Source of the DNA: Actinomycetota bacterium
GTDB lineage: Bacteria; Actinomycetota; Geothermincolia; Geothermincolales; RBG-13-55-18
Direction: 5' to 3'
Assembly: GCA_040757835.1 (NCBI GenBank)
Contig: JBFLWJ010000002.1
Coordinates: 273,145 to 337,144 of the forward strand
DNA length: 64,000 bases
Numbering within the stretch: position 1 is the stretch's first letter; each line of letters starts with the position of its first letter. The translations under genes were made by a program, and so were the position numbers. Positions 1 to 9,795 of this stretch are shown in pieces. The notes below the pieces were generated by a model, which was not told the origin of the DNA, searched no databases, and was given only the letters and a program-made list of their open reading frames with translations.

Positions 1-16
1 CCGCTATACGTGCCAA
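1..16 (-). CDS. rpsM: 30S ribosomal protein S13, 5' end only (partial)
   Basis: Only the first codons are inside the window. Read on the minus strand from 16 they give (M)ARIAG, the usual S13 N-terminus, starting with TTG. A strong SD (GGAGG) lies about 8 bases upstream. A nearer ATG at 24 opens a 6-codon frame that ends at once, so TTG is the better start. Position after rpmJ is the normal spc/alpha operon order. The call rests on five residues plus gene order. Confidence 0.75.
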
Positions 17-37
17 GACCTCATACCTCCCTCGGGA

Positions 38-151
38 TCAACCCTGCCTCTGCTTGTGACGCGGGTTCTGGCAGATCACCAGCACCCTGCCGTGGCGGCG
101 GATAATCTTGCATTTGTCGCACATCTTCTTGACCGACGCCCTGACCTTCAT
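38..151 (-). CDS. rpmJ: 50S ribosomal protein L36
   Basis: A 37-residue protein starting [15 protein letters not shown] and ending HKQRQG, full length for L36. It keeps the zinc-ribbon ligands (CDKC, a later Cys, then His), so it is the zinc-binding form. It binds 23S rRNA late in 50S assembly. It lies between infA and rpsM, 23 bases after infA, as in most bacteria. Confidence 0.95.
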   Translation of the reverse strand: MKVRASVKKMCDKCKIIRRHGRVLVICQNPRHKQRQG

Positions 152-174
152 CTCCGTTCCTTCCAGATCCTTGC

Positions 175-396
175 CTACTTGTACCTGTAAACGATACGAC
201 CGCGGTTGAGGTCGTAGGGGGATATCTCCACCACGACCCGGTCACCGGGAAGGATGCGTATATAATGCATCCTCATCTTGCCAGAAATATGCGCCAGCAG
301 CTTGTGGCCGTTTTCCAGTTCCACCCGGAACATGGCGTTGGGCAGCGGCTCCAGGACTGTTCCCTCGACCTCTACGGCGCCTTCTTTCTTGGCCAA
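175..396 (-). CDS. infA: translation initiation factor IF-1
   Basis: 73 residues forming a single S1/OB-fold domain, normal IF-1 length, with typical segments such as [11 protein letters not shown] and HISGKMR. IF-1 occupies the ribosomal A site during initiation. The start is TTG behind a GAGTGAGGA purine run. It is separated from map by about 107 bases in which I see no other gene. Confidence 0.96.
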   Translation of the reverse strand: MAKKEGAVEVEGTVLEPLPNAMFRVELENGHKLLAHISGKMRMHYIRILPGDRVVVEISPYDLNRGRIVYRYK

Positions 397-503
397 TCCT
401 CACTCTCCCGGCGCTGCCGCGATATCACCAGCGGCGAGCGATAATTTTTTCGCACCAGCCTTGTATTCTAACAAACTCCGTTAGCTACGTCCATATGACC
501 TGC

Positions 504-1253
504 TCACGGCAGGGTAAGCACGTACGGGCCGTCGGCGGTCACCGCGACGGTGTGCTCGTAATGGGCCGAGAGCATGCCGTCGGCGGTGCGCACCGTCCAG
601 CCGTCGCCTGAGTCCACCTCCACCTCGTAGGTGCCCTCGTTCACCATGGGTTCCAGGGCGAAGGTCATCCCTTCCTCCAGCAACGGGCCCCTTCCCGCCG
701 GACCGAAATTGGGTATCTGCGGCTCCTCGTGCATCTCCCTGCCGATGCCGTGGCCGACGAACTGGACCACCACCGAGAAACCCTCCTTCTCCACGGTCCG
801 CTGGATGGCGTTGGATACGTCACCGAGCCTTCTGCCCGGGCGGCACGCGTCGATCCCCGCCTGCAGTGAATCCCGGGTCGTCGCCATGAGATGGCTGGCC
901 ACGTCGCTGACCTTGCCCACGGCATAGGTGCGGGCGGCGTCGCCCTGGTAACCGTCCAGGATGACCCCCACGTCTACCCCGACGATGTCGCCTTCCCTGA
1001 GGCGGGTCCTTCCCGGTATGCCGTGCACGACCACGTCGTTAATGGAGGTGCAAATGGAGGCCGGGAACCCGCGGTATCCCAGAAAGGAGGGCACACCGTC
1101 CCTTTCCCTGATGAACTCCTCGGCGAGCTCGTTCAGGGTCTCCGTCCTCACGCCGGGCTGGATGTGCTCCTCTAGCATGTCCAGGACCCCGGCGACGATG
1201 CGGCCTGCTTCTCTCATCTTCCCGATCTCTTCCTGCGACTTCCTGATGATCAT
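504..1253 (-). CDS. map: methionine aminopeptidase type I
   Basis: 249 residues with all five metal ligands of the pita-bread fold: D94, D105, H168, E201 and E233. It removes the N-terminal Met from nascent proteins in the cytosol. It has no N-terminal zinc-finger extension, so it is the short bacterial type Ia form. Its ATG overlaps the adk stop by 4 bases (ATGA), indicating translational coupling. Confidence 0.96.
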   Translation of the reverse strand: MIIRKSQEEIGKMREAGRIVAGVLDMLEEHIQPGVRTETLNELAEEFIRERDGVPSFLGYRGFPASICTSINDVVVHGIPGRTRLREGDIVGVDVGVILDGYQGDAARTYAVGKVSDVASHLMATTRDSLQAGIDACRPGRRLGDVSNAIQRTVEKEGFSVVVQFVGHGIGREMHEEPQIPNFGPAGRGPLLEEGMTFALEPMVNEGTYEVEVDSGDGWTVRTADGMLSAHYEHTVAVTADGPYVLTLP

Positions 1254-1894
1254 CCTTCCACCACACCGCGTATGGCCTCGAAGACCTCGTCTGCCTCCGC
1301 GCTCCCGTCTATGTCACGCAGCAGGCCCTCCCGGCCATAATAGTCGATGAGGGGCTGGGTCTTCTCCTTGTATTCCTCCAGGCGCGCGCGGACCGTCTCC
1401 TCGCCGTCGTCGTCGCGGCAGTACAGCTCCCCCCCGCAGTCGTCGCAGACGCCCTCCTGGTGCGGCGGGTCGTAAAGGAGGTGACAGACGCTGCCGCAGG
1501 AACTGCAGGTCCTGCGAGCGGTCAGCCTAGCCACCACTACCTCGTCGGGTACCTGGATGTTGAGCACGTGGTCGATGCTCAGACCGCTGTCAGCGAGCAT
1601 CTTTCCCAGCGCGTCCGCCTGTTCGACGGTACGGGGGAACCCGTCCAGGATGAACCCCTTGCCGCAGTCAGGGGCGCACAGCCGGTCCTTGACGATGCTG
1701 ATCACCAGCCCGTCCGGTACCAGCTCTCCCCGGTCCATGTACCCCTTGGCCTCCAGCCCCAGCTCCGTGCCCTTCCTGAGGTTCTCACGGAAGATGTCCC
1801 CGGTGGAGATATGGGGCAGGCCGTAGAGGGAGGCTATCCTATCGGCCTGGGTGCCCTTTCCGGCGCCCGGCGGTCCCAGCAGTATCAGGTTCAC
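1250..1894 (-). CDS. adk: adenylate kinase, zinc-LID form
   Basis: 214 residues, starting with GTG behind a GGAGG. The P-loop GPPGAGKGT is at residues 7-15, and the NMP-binding and LID segments follow. The LID carries a Cys4 zinc site (C130, C133, C150, C153), as in Gram-positive adenylate kinases. It interconverts ATP+AMP and 2 ADP. A longer open frame continues upstream, but it runs through secY in the wrong frame, so the GTG at 1894 is preferred. Confidence 0.95.
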   Translation of the reverse strand: MNLILLGPPGAGKGTQADRIASLYGLPHISTGDIFRENLRKGTELGLEAKGYMDRGELVPDGLVISIVKDRLCAPDCGKGFILDGFPRTVEQADALGKMLADSGLSIDHVLNIQVPDEVVVARLTARRTCSSCGSVCHLLYDPPHQEGVCDDCGGELYCRDDDGEETVRARLEEYKEKTQPLIDYYGREGLLRDIDGSAEADEVFEAIRGVVEG

Positions 1895-1917
1895 GGATAT
1901 CGCCTCCTCCGTCGCCG

Positions 1918-3192
1918 CTACCCGAGGAAGCCCTCGTAGTGCCGCATCTGCAGTTGGGCCTCGATCTGTTTCATGGTCTCCAGGGCGACGCCCACGATGA
2001 TCATGATGGCGGCGCCCCCGAAGGGGATCTGCCTGGTTCCGAAGAAGTAGAACATCACCGCCGGCAGCAGCGCGATGGCCGCCAGGGCGATGGACCCCGG
2101 CAGGGTGATACGGTTGATGACCTTGCTGAAATATACCGCCGTGGGGGTGCCCGGACGGATGCCGGGCACGAAAGCTCCGTACTTCTTGAGGTGTTCCGCC
2201 TGGGTGAAGGGGTCGAAGACGATATATGTATAGAAGTAGGCGAAGAAGATGATCATGCAGGTATAGAGGACGAAGTATATCCACCCCTGGGTTATCCTCT
2301 CCGCGAAACCCTCCAGCGCCGGGATGAACTGCGCCAGCATGGTGGGGAAGAAGATGACCGACGAGGTGAAGATGATGGGGATGACCCCCGAGGTGTTCAG
2401 CTTCAGGGGGATATAGGTGGTCCCGCCCATGGTCATGCGTCTCCCCCGGATCTGCTTGGCGTACTGCACCGGGATACGCCTCTGCCCCTGGTCCAGGTAT
2501 ATGAAGAACACCACCACGACCAGGGTCATGACCACTGATATGAGGATGCCGTAGACCTCGCTGCCGTAGCGAAGGTCGGTCTGCTCGGCGAGCGTCTTGA
2601 ACTCGCTGGGGACGCGGGCGATGATGGAGGTGAAGATGAGGATGGACATGCCGTTGCCTATTCCACGCTCGGTTATCAGCTCGCCGAACCACATCAGCAG
2701 CGCCATCCCCGCCGTGAGGGTGACCACGATGATGATCCCCTTGAGCCAGGTGAACTCCAGTATCTTCAGGTTCTCCGCCCCCACCGTCTGGTTGGAAAAA
2801 GTATAGACCAGGCCGATGGACTGCATGAGCGCCAGCCCCAGGGTGAGGTAGCGGGTCACCTGGGTGATCTTCTTGCGTCCCGACTCACCCTCCTCCTGCC
2901 ACTGCTTGAGTTTGGGGATCACCGCCACCAGCATCTCCATGATGATGGCCGAGGTGATATAAGGCATGATACCAAGCCCGAAGATGGCCAGCTGGGCCAG
3001 GGCGCCCCCCGAGAAGAAGTTGAGGAACCCCAGGATGCCGCCCTCCTGCACGAGCAGGTCCAGGGCGGTGGTGTTGATTCCCGGTGACGGTATGGCGCAA
3101 CCAAGGCGGTAGAGGAGGATGATCAGCAGCGTAAACAGTATCTTTTTGCGAAGGTCTGCGATCTTGAATATATTGCGGAAGGTCCGGAGCAA
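1918..3192 (-). CDS. secY: protein translocase subunit SecY
   Basis: 424 residues and about ten hydrophobic helices, the central channel of the SecYEG translocon in the membrane. The start chosen is TTG at 3192, giving (M)LRTFRNIFKIADLRKK, because AGAGGTGG lies 6 bases upstream and the family begins here. A start further upstream would overlap rplO. Only 1 base separates it from the rplO stop. Confidence 0.95.
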   Translation of the reverse strand: MLRTFRNIFKIADLRKKILFTLLIILLYRLGCAIPSPGINTTALDLLVQEGGILGFLNFFSGGALAQLAIFGLGIMPYITSAIIMEMLVAVIPKLKQWQEEGESGRKKITQVTRYLTLGLALMQSIGLVYTFSNQTVGAENLKILEFTWLKGIIIVVTLTAGMALLMWFGELITERGIGNGMSILIFTSIIARVPSEFKTLAEQTDLRYGSEVYGILISVVMTLVVVVFFIYLDQGQRRIPVQYAKQIRGRRMTMGGTTYIPLKLNTSGVIPIIFTSSVIFFPTMLAQFIPALEGFAERITQGWIYFVLYTCMIIFFAYFYTYIVFDPFTQAEHLKKYGAFVPGIRPGTPTAVYFSKVINRITLPGSIALAAIALLPAVMFYFFGTRQIPFGGAAIMIIVGVALETMKQIEAQLQMRHYEGFLG

Positions 3193-3193
3193 A

Positions 3194-3637
3194 CTATACC
3201 ACCTCTGTGCTTCCCCCGGCGGCCTCGATCTTGGCCACTGCGCCGCGGGTAAAGGCATGGGCCTTCACCGTCAGCCTGCGCTCGAGCTCTCCCCTTCCCA
3301 GTATCTTGACCTCTTTGTCCAGTCTCTTGAGCAGTCCCCTCTCCACCAGGGTCTCGGGGGTTATGGTCTCGCCGTCCGCGAAATCATTCAACCTCTCCAC
3401 GTTCACCAGGTGGAATTCCTTCTTGTTGCGCGGCTTGAACCCGCGCAGCTTGGGCACGCGTCTCTGCAGGGGCATCTGGCCTCCCTCGAACCCGATGCGT
3501 GTCTTGGAGCGCGCTTTCTGGCCCTTCATCCCCCGGCCACTGGTCTTGCCGTGCCCCGATGAGCGCCCTCTCCCCACGCGCTTCGGCGCCTGCACCGAGC
3601 CTTCCGCCGGTTTGAGGTCGTTGATCTTGATTGTCAT
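3194..3637 (-). CDS. rplO: 50S ribosomal protein L15
   Basis: 147 residues with the typical Gly/Arg/Lys-rich N-terminus (VGRGRSSGHGKTSGRGMKGQ) that runs into the 23S rRNA core, and a folded C-terminal half. Normal length and spc-operon position between rpmD and secY. Confidence 0.96.
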   Translation of the reverse strand: MTIKINDLKPAEGSVQAPKRVGRGRSSGHGKTSGRGMKGQKARSKTRIGFEGGQMPLQRRVPKLRGFKPRNKKEFHLVNVERLNDFADGETITPETLVERGLLKRLDKEVKILGRGELERRLTVKAHAFTRGAVAKIEAAGGSTEVV

Positions 3638-3641
3638 TCGC

Positions 3642-3848
3642 CTAAACCTCTTCTTCTGCGCAGGGCTCCACCTTGACCAGGTGGCTTATCCTGCTGATCA
3701 TGCCCTTTATCTCCGGGGTGCTCTTCTGCACCACGGAGTGGTTCATCCGCTTCAGTCCCAACGCGCGCACCGTCCGCCTCTGTACGGCGGGGCGCCCGAT
3801 GGGGCTGCGGACCAGCGTTATACGCAGCATCTTCTCCCTGGTGCTCAC
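3642..3848 (-). CDS. rpmD: 50S ribosomal protein L30
   Basis: A short L30 core ([11 protein letters not shown] ... [13 protein letters not shown]) with a Glu-rich tail. The GTG start overlaps the rpsE stop (GTGA), giving 68 residues; an internal ATG six codons later would also give a normal-length L30. Confidence 0.93.
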   Translation of the reverse strand: MSTREKMLRITLVRSPIGRPAVQRRTVRALGLKRMNHSVVQKSTPEIKGMISRISHLVKVEPCAEEEV

Positions 3849-4357
3849 GCTTCCACCGCCTCCCCTGCCTTGCGCAGTTGGGCCTTGCGCAGCTGGGCCA
3901 CTTCCCGTGTATGGTTTATGGACTTCAGGCCCTCCACCGTCGCCTTGACCACGTTGACGGGATTGCGCGAGCCATAGGTCTTGGTCAGGATGTCCTGCAC
4001 GCCGGAAAGCTCCATGACCGCACGCACCGGGCCGCCCGCGATCACTCCCGTGCCCTCGCTGGCCGGCTTGAGAAGTACGCGCGAGGACTCATATTTCCCT
4101 ACCACTTTGTAGGGGATGGTCGTCCCGCGCGTCGGTACCTTGAACAGGTTGCGCTTCGCTTTCTCCACGCCCTTCTGGATGGCCAAGGGCACCTCTCGCG
4201 CCTTGCCGTAGCCGTAGCCCACCATACCCGCGCTGTCCCCCACCACCACCAGGGCGGTGAAACTGAAACGGCGCCCGCCCTTGACCACCTTGGCCACGCG
4301 GTTTATATGTATGACTCTCTCCTCCAGCTCGAGGACCGTCGGGTCTATCTTGGGCAT
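3845..4357 (-). CDS. rpsE: 30S ribosomal protein S5
   Basis: 170 residues from the ATG at 4357, with the N-terminal double-stranded-RNA-binding-like domain ([19 protein letters not shown]) and the C-terminal S5 domain. A TTG two codons upstream sits directly on the GGAGG and is too close to it. S5 shapes the decoding-site entry of the 30S subunit. Confidence 0.95.
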   Translation of the reverse strand: MPKIDPTVLELEERVIHINRVAKVVKGGRRFSFTALVVVGDSAGMVGYGYGKAREVPLAIQKGVEKAKRNLFKVPTRGTTIPYKVVGKYESSRVLLKPASEGTGVIAGGPVRAVMELSGVQDILTKTYGSRNPVNVVKATVEGLKSINHTREVAQLRKAQLRKAGEAVEA

Positions 4358-4391
4358 ATGCAACCTCCGCGCTCTTCTTCGTACTCGGGCA

Positions 4392-4754
4392 TCAGAACAC
4401 CAGGCCTCCCTCGCGGGCTCCGTCGGCCAGGGCCTTTACCCTGCCGTGATACAGGTTACCCCCGCGCTCGAAAACCACTCTCTCCACGCCTTTTTCACGG
4501 GCCCTGCCCGCAAGGACCCGGCCCACCTCCGCGGCTACGCCGCTCTTGTTCTTGCCCGCCAGGTCGAGCCCCTTCTCCATGCTGGACGCGCTGACCAGGG
4601 TCCTGCCCGCCCTGTCGTCGATGATCTGGGCATAGATGTGCCGGTTGCTGCGGAACACCGAGAGTCTCGGCCTTTCCGCGCTACCGGAGACCTTCTTGCG
4701 CACGCGCCGGTGGCGGCGCTGCCTGCCCAGCTGTTTCGGGTCCGTCTTCTTCAT
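4392..4754 (-). CDS. rplR: 50S ribosomal protein L18
   Basis: 120 residues of normal length, with a basic N-terminus ([12 protein letters not shown]) and the conserved [18 protein letters not shown] segment used for 5S rRNA binding. It lies between rplF and rpsE. Confidence 0.95.
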   Translation of the reverse strand: MKKTDPKQLGRQRRHRRVRKKVSGSAERPRLSVFRSNRHIYAQIIDDRAGRTLVSASSMEKGLDLAGKNKSGVAAEVGRVLAGRAREKGVERVVFERGGNLYHGRVKALADGAREGGLVF

Positions 4755-4788
4755 CCCGCGCTCACTCTCTCCTGTTCCTTGCGCGGCA

Positions 4789-5325
4789 TCACACCGCGGT
4801 CTTGCCCGCCTTGCGCTTGATGTACTCGCCGGCGTAGCGCACTCCCTTGCCCTTGTAGGGGTCTGGCTTGCGCAGCGCCCTGATCTTGGCCGCCATCTGG
4901 CCCACCTTCTGCTTGTCGATGCCCTTTACCCTGATCTTAGTGGGCGTGACCACCTCGAATTCGATTCCCTCCGGCGCCTTTACCAGGACCGGGTGCGAGA
5001 AACCCAGTGTGAGCTCCATATCCCTATCTTTGGCCACGGCCCTGTAACCGACACCGTGTATCTCCAGGTTCTTCTCGTAACCGTTGGTTACCCCCTCCAC
5101 CATATTTGCGATGAGAGTACGCGTTAGGCCGTGCAGCGACCTGTGCATCCCGGAATCGGAGGGCCGCTTCACCACCAGGTTCCCCTCCTCGATAGCGAGG
5201 AGCATGTCCGGATGGAATTCCCGGGTCAGCTCTCCCCTGGGTCCCTTCGCGGTCACCGTGTTTCCCTCTATCTTCACCTCTGTCCCCTGCGGGATGGGTA
5301 TGGGCATCTTTCCGATCCTCGACAA
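4789..5325 (-). CDS. rplF: 50S ribosomal protein L6
   Basis: 178 residues. The start is TTG, giving (M)[13 protein letters not shown], with GGAGG upstream. It contains the two repeated L6 domains and the C-terminal signature ([16 protein letters not shown]). It binds near the sarcin-ricin loop of 23S rRNA. Confidence 0.96.
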   Translation of the reverse strand: MSRIGKMPIPIPQGTEVKIEGNTVTAKGPRGELTREFHPDMLLAIEEGNLVVKRPSDSGMHRSLHGLTRTLIANMVEGVTNGYEKNLEIHGVGYRAVAKDRDMELTLGFSHPVLVKAPEGIEFEVVTPTKIRVKGIDKQKVGQMAAKIRALRKPDPYKGKGVRYAGEYIKRKAGKTAV

Positions 5326-5347
5326 CTCTGACCTCCAGCTCTATCCA

Positions 5348-5746
5348 TTACCACACGTAGGCTATTACTTCGCCACCGACGTTCATCTCCCGCGCCTCTC
5401 GGTCGGTTATCACGCCCTTGGAGGTGGAGATGATGGCGATCCCGATCCCGCCGAGCACGCGGGGCACGTCCGTCCTCTTGCTGTAAACGCGCAAGCCGGG
5501 CTTGCTGATCCTCTTGATGCCGTTTATAAGTTGCTCGCGGTTGGGCCCGTACTTCAGGGTCATCTTCAAGGTATCGTAACTCTCGCCCTTGATGACCTCG
5601 AATCCGGCGATGTAACCTTCCCTCTGCAGTATCTCCGCGATGGACTCCTTGATCCTGGAGAACGGCATCTCCACCACCTCGTGGTGGGCGGTGTTGGCAT
5701 TGCGTATGCGGGTCAGCATGTCCGCGATGGGATCGGTCATTGTCAT
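5348..5746 (-). CDS. rpsH: 30S ribosomal protein S8
   Basis: 132 residues starting [17 protein letters not shown] and ending with the S8 signature ([20 protein letters not shown]). It binds helix 21 of 16S rRNA and in many bacteria represses the spc operon. The usual S14-S8-L6 order is kept. Confidence 0.96.
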   Translation of the reverse strand: MTMTDPIADMLTRIRNANTAHHEVVEMPFSRIKESIAEILQREGYIAGFEVIKGESYDTLKMTLKYGPNREQLINGIKRISKPGLRVYSKRTDVPRVLGGIGIAIISTSKGVITDREAREMNVGGEVIAYVW

Positions 5747-5761
5747 TCGCTACACGCCTCC

Positions 5762-5947
5762 TTACCAACTCGATTTGGTCATGCCCGGGACCTCGCCCTC
5801 GTGGGCCAGTTCACGCAGGCAGATGCGGCAGAGGTTGAACTTGCGGAAATACCCCCGCGGCCGTCCGCAGCGCGCGCAGCGGTTATACGCACGCGTACTG
5901 AACTTGGGGGGCCTCTTCTGCTTGGCAACCAGCGACTTCTTCGCCAT
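5762..5947 (-). CDS. rpsN: 30S ribosomal protein S14, zinc type
   Basis: 61 residues from [11 protein letters not shown]. The length and the zinc ligands CARC and CRIC mark the short zinc-dependent S14 found in Gram-positive lineages, not the roughly 100-residue zinc-free type. Two upstream in-frame codons exist, but homology starts at MAKKS. Confidence 0.95.
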   Translation of the reverse strand: MAKKSLVAKQKRPPKFSTRAYNRCARCGRPRGYFRKFNLCRICLRELAHEGEVPGMTKSSW

Positions 5948-5961
5948 GAAGTCTCTCCTTA

Positions 5962-6507
5962 TCACTTGCCGCGGAAGGGCATGCCCATGGCATCCAGCAG
6001 GGCCAGCCCCTCCTCGTCCGTCAATGCGGTGGTCACGATGGTGATGTCCATCCCTCTCACCCTGTCGATGTCGTCGTAGTCTATCTCCGGGAACACCAGC
6101 TGCTCGTCGAGGCCCATGTTGAAGTTCCCCCTGCCGTCGAAGGACTTGGGGTTCAGTCCCCGAAAGTCCCTTACCCTGGGGATGGCCAGGGAGGTGAGGC
6201 GGTCCAGGAACTCGTACATGCGGTCGCCGCGCAGGGTGACCTTGCAGCCCACGGACATGCCGGTGCGCAGCTTGAACCCGGCTACCGACCTGCGGGCCCG
6301 GTTCAGCTTCGCCTTCTGGCCGGTGATCACGGCCATGTCCTTCATGGCTCCGTCGATGGCCTTGGGGTCGTGCGCGCCCTCTCCCACGCCCATGTTAACC
6401 ACTATCTTCTCCAGGCGCGGGACCTGAAGATCGTTGCTATAACCGAACCTCTCCTTCAGCGAGGGAATGATCTCCTCGCGATACTTCTGCTTTAACCTCG
6501 GCACCAT
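5962..6507 (-). CDS. rplE: 50S ribosomal protein L5
   Basis: 181 residues from [13 protein letters not shown], chosen because AGGAAGGAAA precedes this ATG and the family starts here; the open frame itself extends into rplX. L5 binds 5S rRNA and the P-site tRNA elbow. It shows [11 protein letters not shown] and [17 protein letters not shown], both typical of L5. Confidence 0.95.
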   Translation of the reverse strand: MVPRLKQKYREEIIPSLKERFGYSNDLQVPRLEKIVVNMGVGEGAHDPKAIDGAMKDMAVITGQKAKLNRARRSVAGFKLRTGMSVGCKVTLRGDRMYEFLDRLTSLAIPRVRDFRGLNPKSFDGRGNFNMGLDEQLVFPEIDYDDIDRVRGMDITIVTTALTDEEGLALLDAMGMPFRGK

Positions 6508-6535
6508 GTTTCCTTCCTCGGCCTGAAGTATCCGC

Positions 6536-6856
6536 CTAATCCAGGTCCGCCCCGCACTTGCGGCAGACACGCTTCTTGCCCCCATCCGCGTCGACCCGGT
6601 ATCCCACCCGGATCCTGCGGCTGCATGAATCGCAAACGAGAGCGACGTTGGAGACGTCGATGGGCGCCTCCTTGGTGACGATCCCGCCCTGGGGGTTCTC
6701 CTGCGACGGACGCGTGTGCCTCTTCACCAGGTTGATCCCCTCAACGACGACGCGGGCGCTCTCCGGGATGCTCTTGAGCACCTTGCCCTGCTTTCCGCGG
6801 TACTTGCCGGCGAGCACCTCTACCTTGTCGCCTCTCTTTATCTTCATACCAGCCAT
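6536..6856 (-). CDS. rplX: 50S ribosomal protein L24
   Basis: 106 residues from [12 protein letters not shown]. The N-terminal KOW motif ([17 protein letters not shown]) starts 50S assembly, and the C-terminal zinc-ribbon-like part carries CDSC and CRKC. The ATG at 6856 is preceded by GGAGAG. Confidence 0.94.
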   Translation of the reverse strand: MAGMKIKRGDKVEVLAGKYRGKQGKVLKSIPESARVVVEGINLVKRHTRPSQENPQGGIVTKEAPIDVSNVALVCDSCSRRIRVGYRVDADGGKKRVCRKCGADLD

Positions 6857-6876
6857 CGCATCTCTCCTCGTCACCC

Positions 6877-7245
6877 TTACAGGACCTCGGGGGCAAGGGA
6901 TATGATCTTCATGAACTTCTTCTCACGCAGCTCCCTGGCCACCGGTCCGAAGATACGCGTACCTCGCGGGTCCTTGACCTCGTTGATGAGCACTACCGCG
7001 TTCTCGTCGAACTTGATATAAGACCCGTCCTGGCGGCGGCGTTCCTTCCTGGTCCGCACCACCACCGCCCGCACCACTTCGCCTTTCTTCACCGCGCCGC
7101 CCGGCGTGGCCGCCTTCACCGTACCGACCACGATGTCGCCGGCGTAGGCGTAACGGCGCCCCGAACCCCCCAGGACCCTGATGACCAGGAGTTCCCGGGC
7201 GCCGGTGTTGTCGGCTATCCTGACTCGCGATTCCGCCTGTATCAT
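6877..7245 (-). CDS. rplN: 50S ribosomal protein L14
   Basis: 122 residues, the standard length, beginning [19 protein letters not shown]. The family signature is present ([16 protein letters not shown]). It sits at the subunit interface next to L19. Confidence 0.97.
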   Translation of the reverse strand: MIQAESRVRIADNTGARELLVIRVLGGSGRRYAYAGDIVVGTVKAATPGGAVKKGEVVRAVVVRTRKERRRQDGSYIKFDENAVVLINEVKDPRGTRIFGPVARELREKKFMKIISLAPEVL

Positions 7246-7275
7246 GATCTTCCTCCGAATCGCGGTGCTCTACCG

Positions 7276-7536
7276 CTATTCCGCCTTCTCCACGATCTCC
7301 ACCAGGCGCCAGCGCTTGGTGCGGGAGATGGGCCTCGTCTCCATGATACGCACCAGGTCTCCGACACCACACTGGTTGCCCTCGTCGTGCGCCGTGTACC
7401 TCTTGCTGCGGCGGACGATCTTACCGTAAAGCGGGTGGGGCATGCGAGTCTCCACGTTTACGACGATGGTCTTGTCCATCTTGTCCGATACCACCGTGCC
7501 TACTCGCACCTTCCTCCTGCTCGTCCTCTCCGCCAT
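7276..7536 (-). CDS. rpsQ: 30S ribosomal protein S17
   Basis: 86 residues of OB fold with the S17 signature ([17 protein letters not shown]). It is a primary 16S rRNA binder in its usual place between rpmC and rplN. Confidence 0.96.
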   Translation of the reverse strand: MAERTSRRKVRVGTVVSDKMDKTIVVNVETRMPHPLYGKIVRRSKRYTAHDEGNQCGVGDLVRIMETRPISRTKRWRLVEIVEKAE

Positions 7537-7588
7537 GTTCCGGTTCCCTTCCTCTATACGGAGGCCGCCGCTCGCCCGTACCGGGCGC

Positions 7589-7798
7589 TCAGGACGCCTC
7601 CTCGCTGAGCTCCTGCTCCCTTATGACCGTACAGATGCGCGCGATATCCCTCTTCGTCTCGACAATCTTCGATGTATTGTCGAGCTGGCCGGTGGCCGCC
7701 TGAAAGCGCAGGTTGAACAGCTCCTCCTTCGCCTCCTTGAGCCTGGCGGTCAGCTCCTCGTGGGAATACTCGCGCAGTTCTCTCGCCTTCAAGATCAT
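7589..7798 (-). CDS. rpmC: 50S ribosomal protein L29
   Basis: 69 residues forming two helices, with [20 protein letters not shown] and a central [12 protein letters not shown] typical of L29. It lies at the polypeptide exit, where trigger factor and SRP dock. Its ATG overlaps the rplP stop by 4 bases. Confidence 0.95.
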   Translation of the reverse strand: MILKARELREYSHEELTARLKEAKEELFNLRFQAATGQLDNTSKIVETKRDIARICTVIREQELSEEAS

Positions 7799-8217
7799 TC
7801 ACCACCCGTGCTCTCGCGCTTGACGAAACGGCACTTCATGGGCATCTTGTGAGCCGCCCTGCGCATGGCTTCGGCAGCGGTCTGCTCGGGCACGCCCGAG
7901 AGCTCGAACATCACGCGCCCCGGCTTGACCACGGCTACCCAGTGGTCCGGGTTGCCTTTTCCGCTTCCCATGCGCGTCTCCGCAGGCTTCTTCGATACCG
8001 GCTTGTCTGGAAAGACGTTTATCCACACCTTTCCGCTCCTCTTCACGTGCCTGGTGATGGCCACCCTGGCCGCCTCGATCTGTCGCGCCGTCACCCAGGA
8101 AGGCTCCAATGCCTGCAGGCCGTAGTCCCCGAAATGGACCTTGGTCCCGCCCTTGGAGCGCCCTTTCATGCGGCCGCGCTGGACCTTCCTGTGCTTGAAT
8201 TTACGAGGCATCAGCAT
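7795..8217 (-). CDS. rplP: 50S ribosomal protein L16
   Basis: 140 residues starting [16 protein letters not shown], the usual L16 beginning. AGGAGG, inside the end of rpsC, lies 11 bases before this ATG. The signature [18 protein letters not shown] is present. L16 organises the A-site region of the 50S subunit. Confidence 0.96.
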   Translation of the reverse strand: MLMPRKFKHRKVQRGRMKGRSKGGTKVHFGDYGLQALEPSWVTARQIEAARVAITRHVKRSGKVWINVFPDKPVSKKPAETRMGSGKGNPDHWVAVVKPGRVMFELSGVPEQTAAEAMRRAAHKMPMKCRFVKRESTGGE

Positions 8218-8223
8218 GAGCTG

Positions 8224-9039
8224 TCAGACCTCCTCGACCTCTTTCTCCTCGCCGGCTTTCTCTTCGCTCTCCGCGGCTTCCTCCACTGCCGCTGCGGCTC
8301 CCTCACCGGCCTCCTCGGCGACTGGCGAGCCGGTGGCCGCCGCGGCGGCCTCCTTCTCCGCCACCGGGACCTTCTCGGGTTCCATGGCCGTCTTTTCCCT
8401 GGGCTTGCGCTCGGGCTCGGCGATGAGCCCCTTGTAGATCCACACCTTGACGCCGATGACCCCCATGGTGGTGCGGGCCACGTAGTAGCCGTAGTCGATG
8501 TCCGCCCGCAGGGTCTGCAGGGGCACCTGGCCCTCGCGGTACCACTCCCGGCGCGCCATCTCGGCGCCGCCCAGCCTTCCCGAGCAGGACACCTTGATGC
8601 CCTTGGCCCCGGCCCGGATGGCGTTCTGCACCGACCTCTTCATGGCGCGGCGGAAGGACACCCTGCCCTCCAGCTGCTCGGCGATGTTCTGGGCAACCAG
8701 GTAGGCGTCCAGCTCCGGCGTGTTCACCTCCTGGATATTCACCTGCACTTCCTTGCCGGTCATCCTGGCGAGGTCACGCTTGATGCGGTCCACCTCCGCT
8801 CCGCGGCGACCGATGACGATGCCGGGACGGGCGGTGAAGATGTCAACCTTGATGCGCTTGGTAGTGCGCTCTATCTCCACGCGTGAAACCGCGGCCCTCC
8901 TCAGGTGCTGCTTGACGTAGCGGCGTATGGAGAGGTCCTCCTGGAGCAGGTCGGCGTAGTCCCGGTTGGCGAACCAGCGGGACTTCCAGTCATATATCAC
9001 TCCCAGGCGAAAACCGTATGGATGGACCTTCTGACCCAC
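8224..9039 (-). CDS. rpsC: 30S ribosomal protein S3 with acidic Ala/Glu tail
   Basis: 271 residues. Residues to about 215 form the KH domain ([18 protein letters not shown]) and the S3 C-terminal domain, part of the mRNA entry helicase. After this comes a low-complexity tail of about 50 residues rich in Glu and Ala, ending EKEVEEV. Such tails occur in some actinobacteria and other phyla. The tail also carries the SD for rplP. Confidence 0.96.
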   Translation of the reverse strand: MGQKVHPYGFRLGVIYDWKSRWFANRDYADLLQEDLSIRRYVKQHLRRAAVSRVEIERTTKRIKVDIFTARPGIVIGRRGAEVDRIKRDLARMTGKEVQVNIQEVNTPELDAYLVAQNIAEQLEGRVSFRRAMKRSVQNAIRAGAKGIKVSCSGRLGGAEMARREWYREGQVPLQTLRADIDYGYYVARTTMGVIGVKVWIYKGLIAEPERKPREKTAMEPEKVPVAEKEAAAAATGSPVAEEAGEGAAAAVEEAAESEEKAGEEKEVEEV

Positions 9040-9043
9040 GCTC

Positions 9044-9460
9044 TCATCCTTTCCTTCGCGCTCCGGCGCGCCGTCTCGAACCCCGGCGGCCTTCCCCGGC
9101 GAGCTCTTCGCGCTCGCCGACTACCACGGTGATATGGCTGGTCCGCTTACGGATGCGGGTAGCCCTGCCATAGGCCCTGGGCCTCCAGCGTTTCAGCGTC
9201 GGCCCCTCATCCACGTAACAGTTGACCACCATGAGGTCGTCGGCGCGCAGCCCTTTGTTGTGCTCCGCGTTGGCCACCGCCGACTCCAGCACCTTCCCCA
9301 CCAGACGCGCGGCGTTGTGCGGAGAGAAGGTGGTGATGTACCGGGCCTCCTCCAGGTCCTTGCCTCGCACCAGGTCGGCGATCTGCCTGGCCTTATAGGG
9401 CGATATGCGCACGTGTTTGGCCACCGCGCGCACCCTGACGCCTTCGCCTGCTTCCGCCAT
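9044..9460 (-). CDS. rplV: 50S ribosomal protein L22
   Basis: 138 residues: the L22 core ([18 protein letters not shown] ... NAEHNKGL ... [10 protein letters not shown]) plus a basic C-terminal extension of about 20 residues rich in Arg and Gly. L22 lines the exit tunnel constriction. Confidence 0.95.
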   Translation of the reverse strand: MAEAGEGVRVRAVAKHVRISPYKARQIADLVRGKDLEEARYITTFSPHNAARLVGKVLESAVANAEHNKGLRADDLMVVNCYVDEGPTLKRWRPRAYGRATRIRKRTSHITVVVGEREELAGEGRRGSRRRAGARRKG

Positions 9461-9493
9461 CTCTCTCTCCGCCTCCTGCTCTTTCCTCTTCGT

Positions 9494-9778
9494 CTACTTC
9501 AGGCGGGTGGGTCGTTCGTGGGCGTGCCCGTGCCTGGTGCGCCTGCGCGTGGGGGCGAACTCCCCCAGCTTGTGCCCGACCATGTTCTCGGTCACGTATA
9601 CCGGCACGTGCCGCTTGCCGTCATGCACCGCTATGGTGTGCCCCACCATCTCGGGAAAGATGGTGGATCGGCGTGACCAGGTCTTGACGACCCTCTTCTC
9701 GTTGCGCCGGTTCAGCTCCTCGATCTTGAAGTAGAGCTTCTCGTCGATAAAGGGGCCTTTCTTCAGCGACCTGCCCAA
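9494..9778 (-). CDS. rpsS: 30S ribosomal protein S19
   Basis: 94 residues starting with TTG, (M)[14 protein letters not shown], behind GGGAGG. The signature is present ([14 protein letters not shown]). It lies in the 30S head, between rplB and rplV. Confidence 0.96.
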   Translation of the reverse strand: MGRSLKKGPFIDEKLYFKIEELNRRNEKRVVKTWSRRSTIFPEMVGHTIAVHDGKRHVPVYVTENMVGHKLGEFAPTRRRTRHGHAHERPTRLK

Positions 9779-9795
9779 GACTACCTCCCTGTCCC

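Noticed and set aside
1250-2692. A 480-codon open frame that would fuse an unknown N-terminal part to adenylate kinase
   Set aside because: The first 260 codons run through secY in another frame and have the low-complexity look of a shadow. Adk starts at its own GTG and SD at 1894.
8224-8390. The Ala/Glu-rich end of rpsC as a separate gene or read error
   Set aside because: It is continuous with S3, and similar acidic tails are known in S3 from other phyla.
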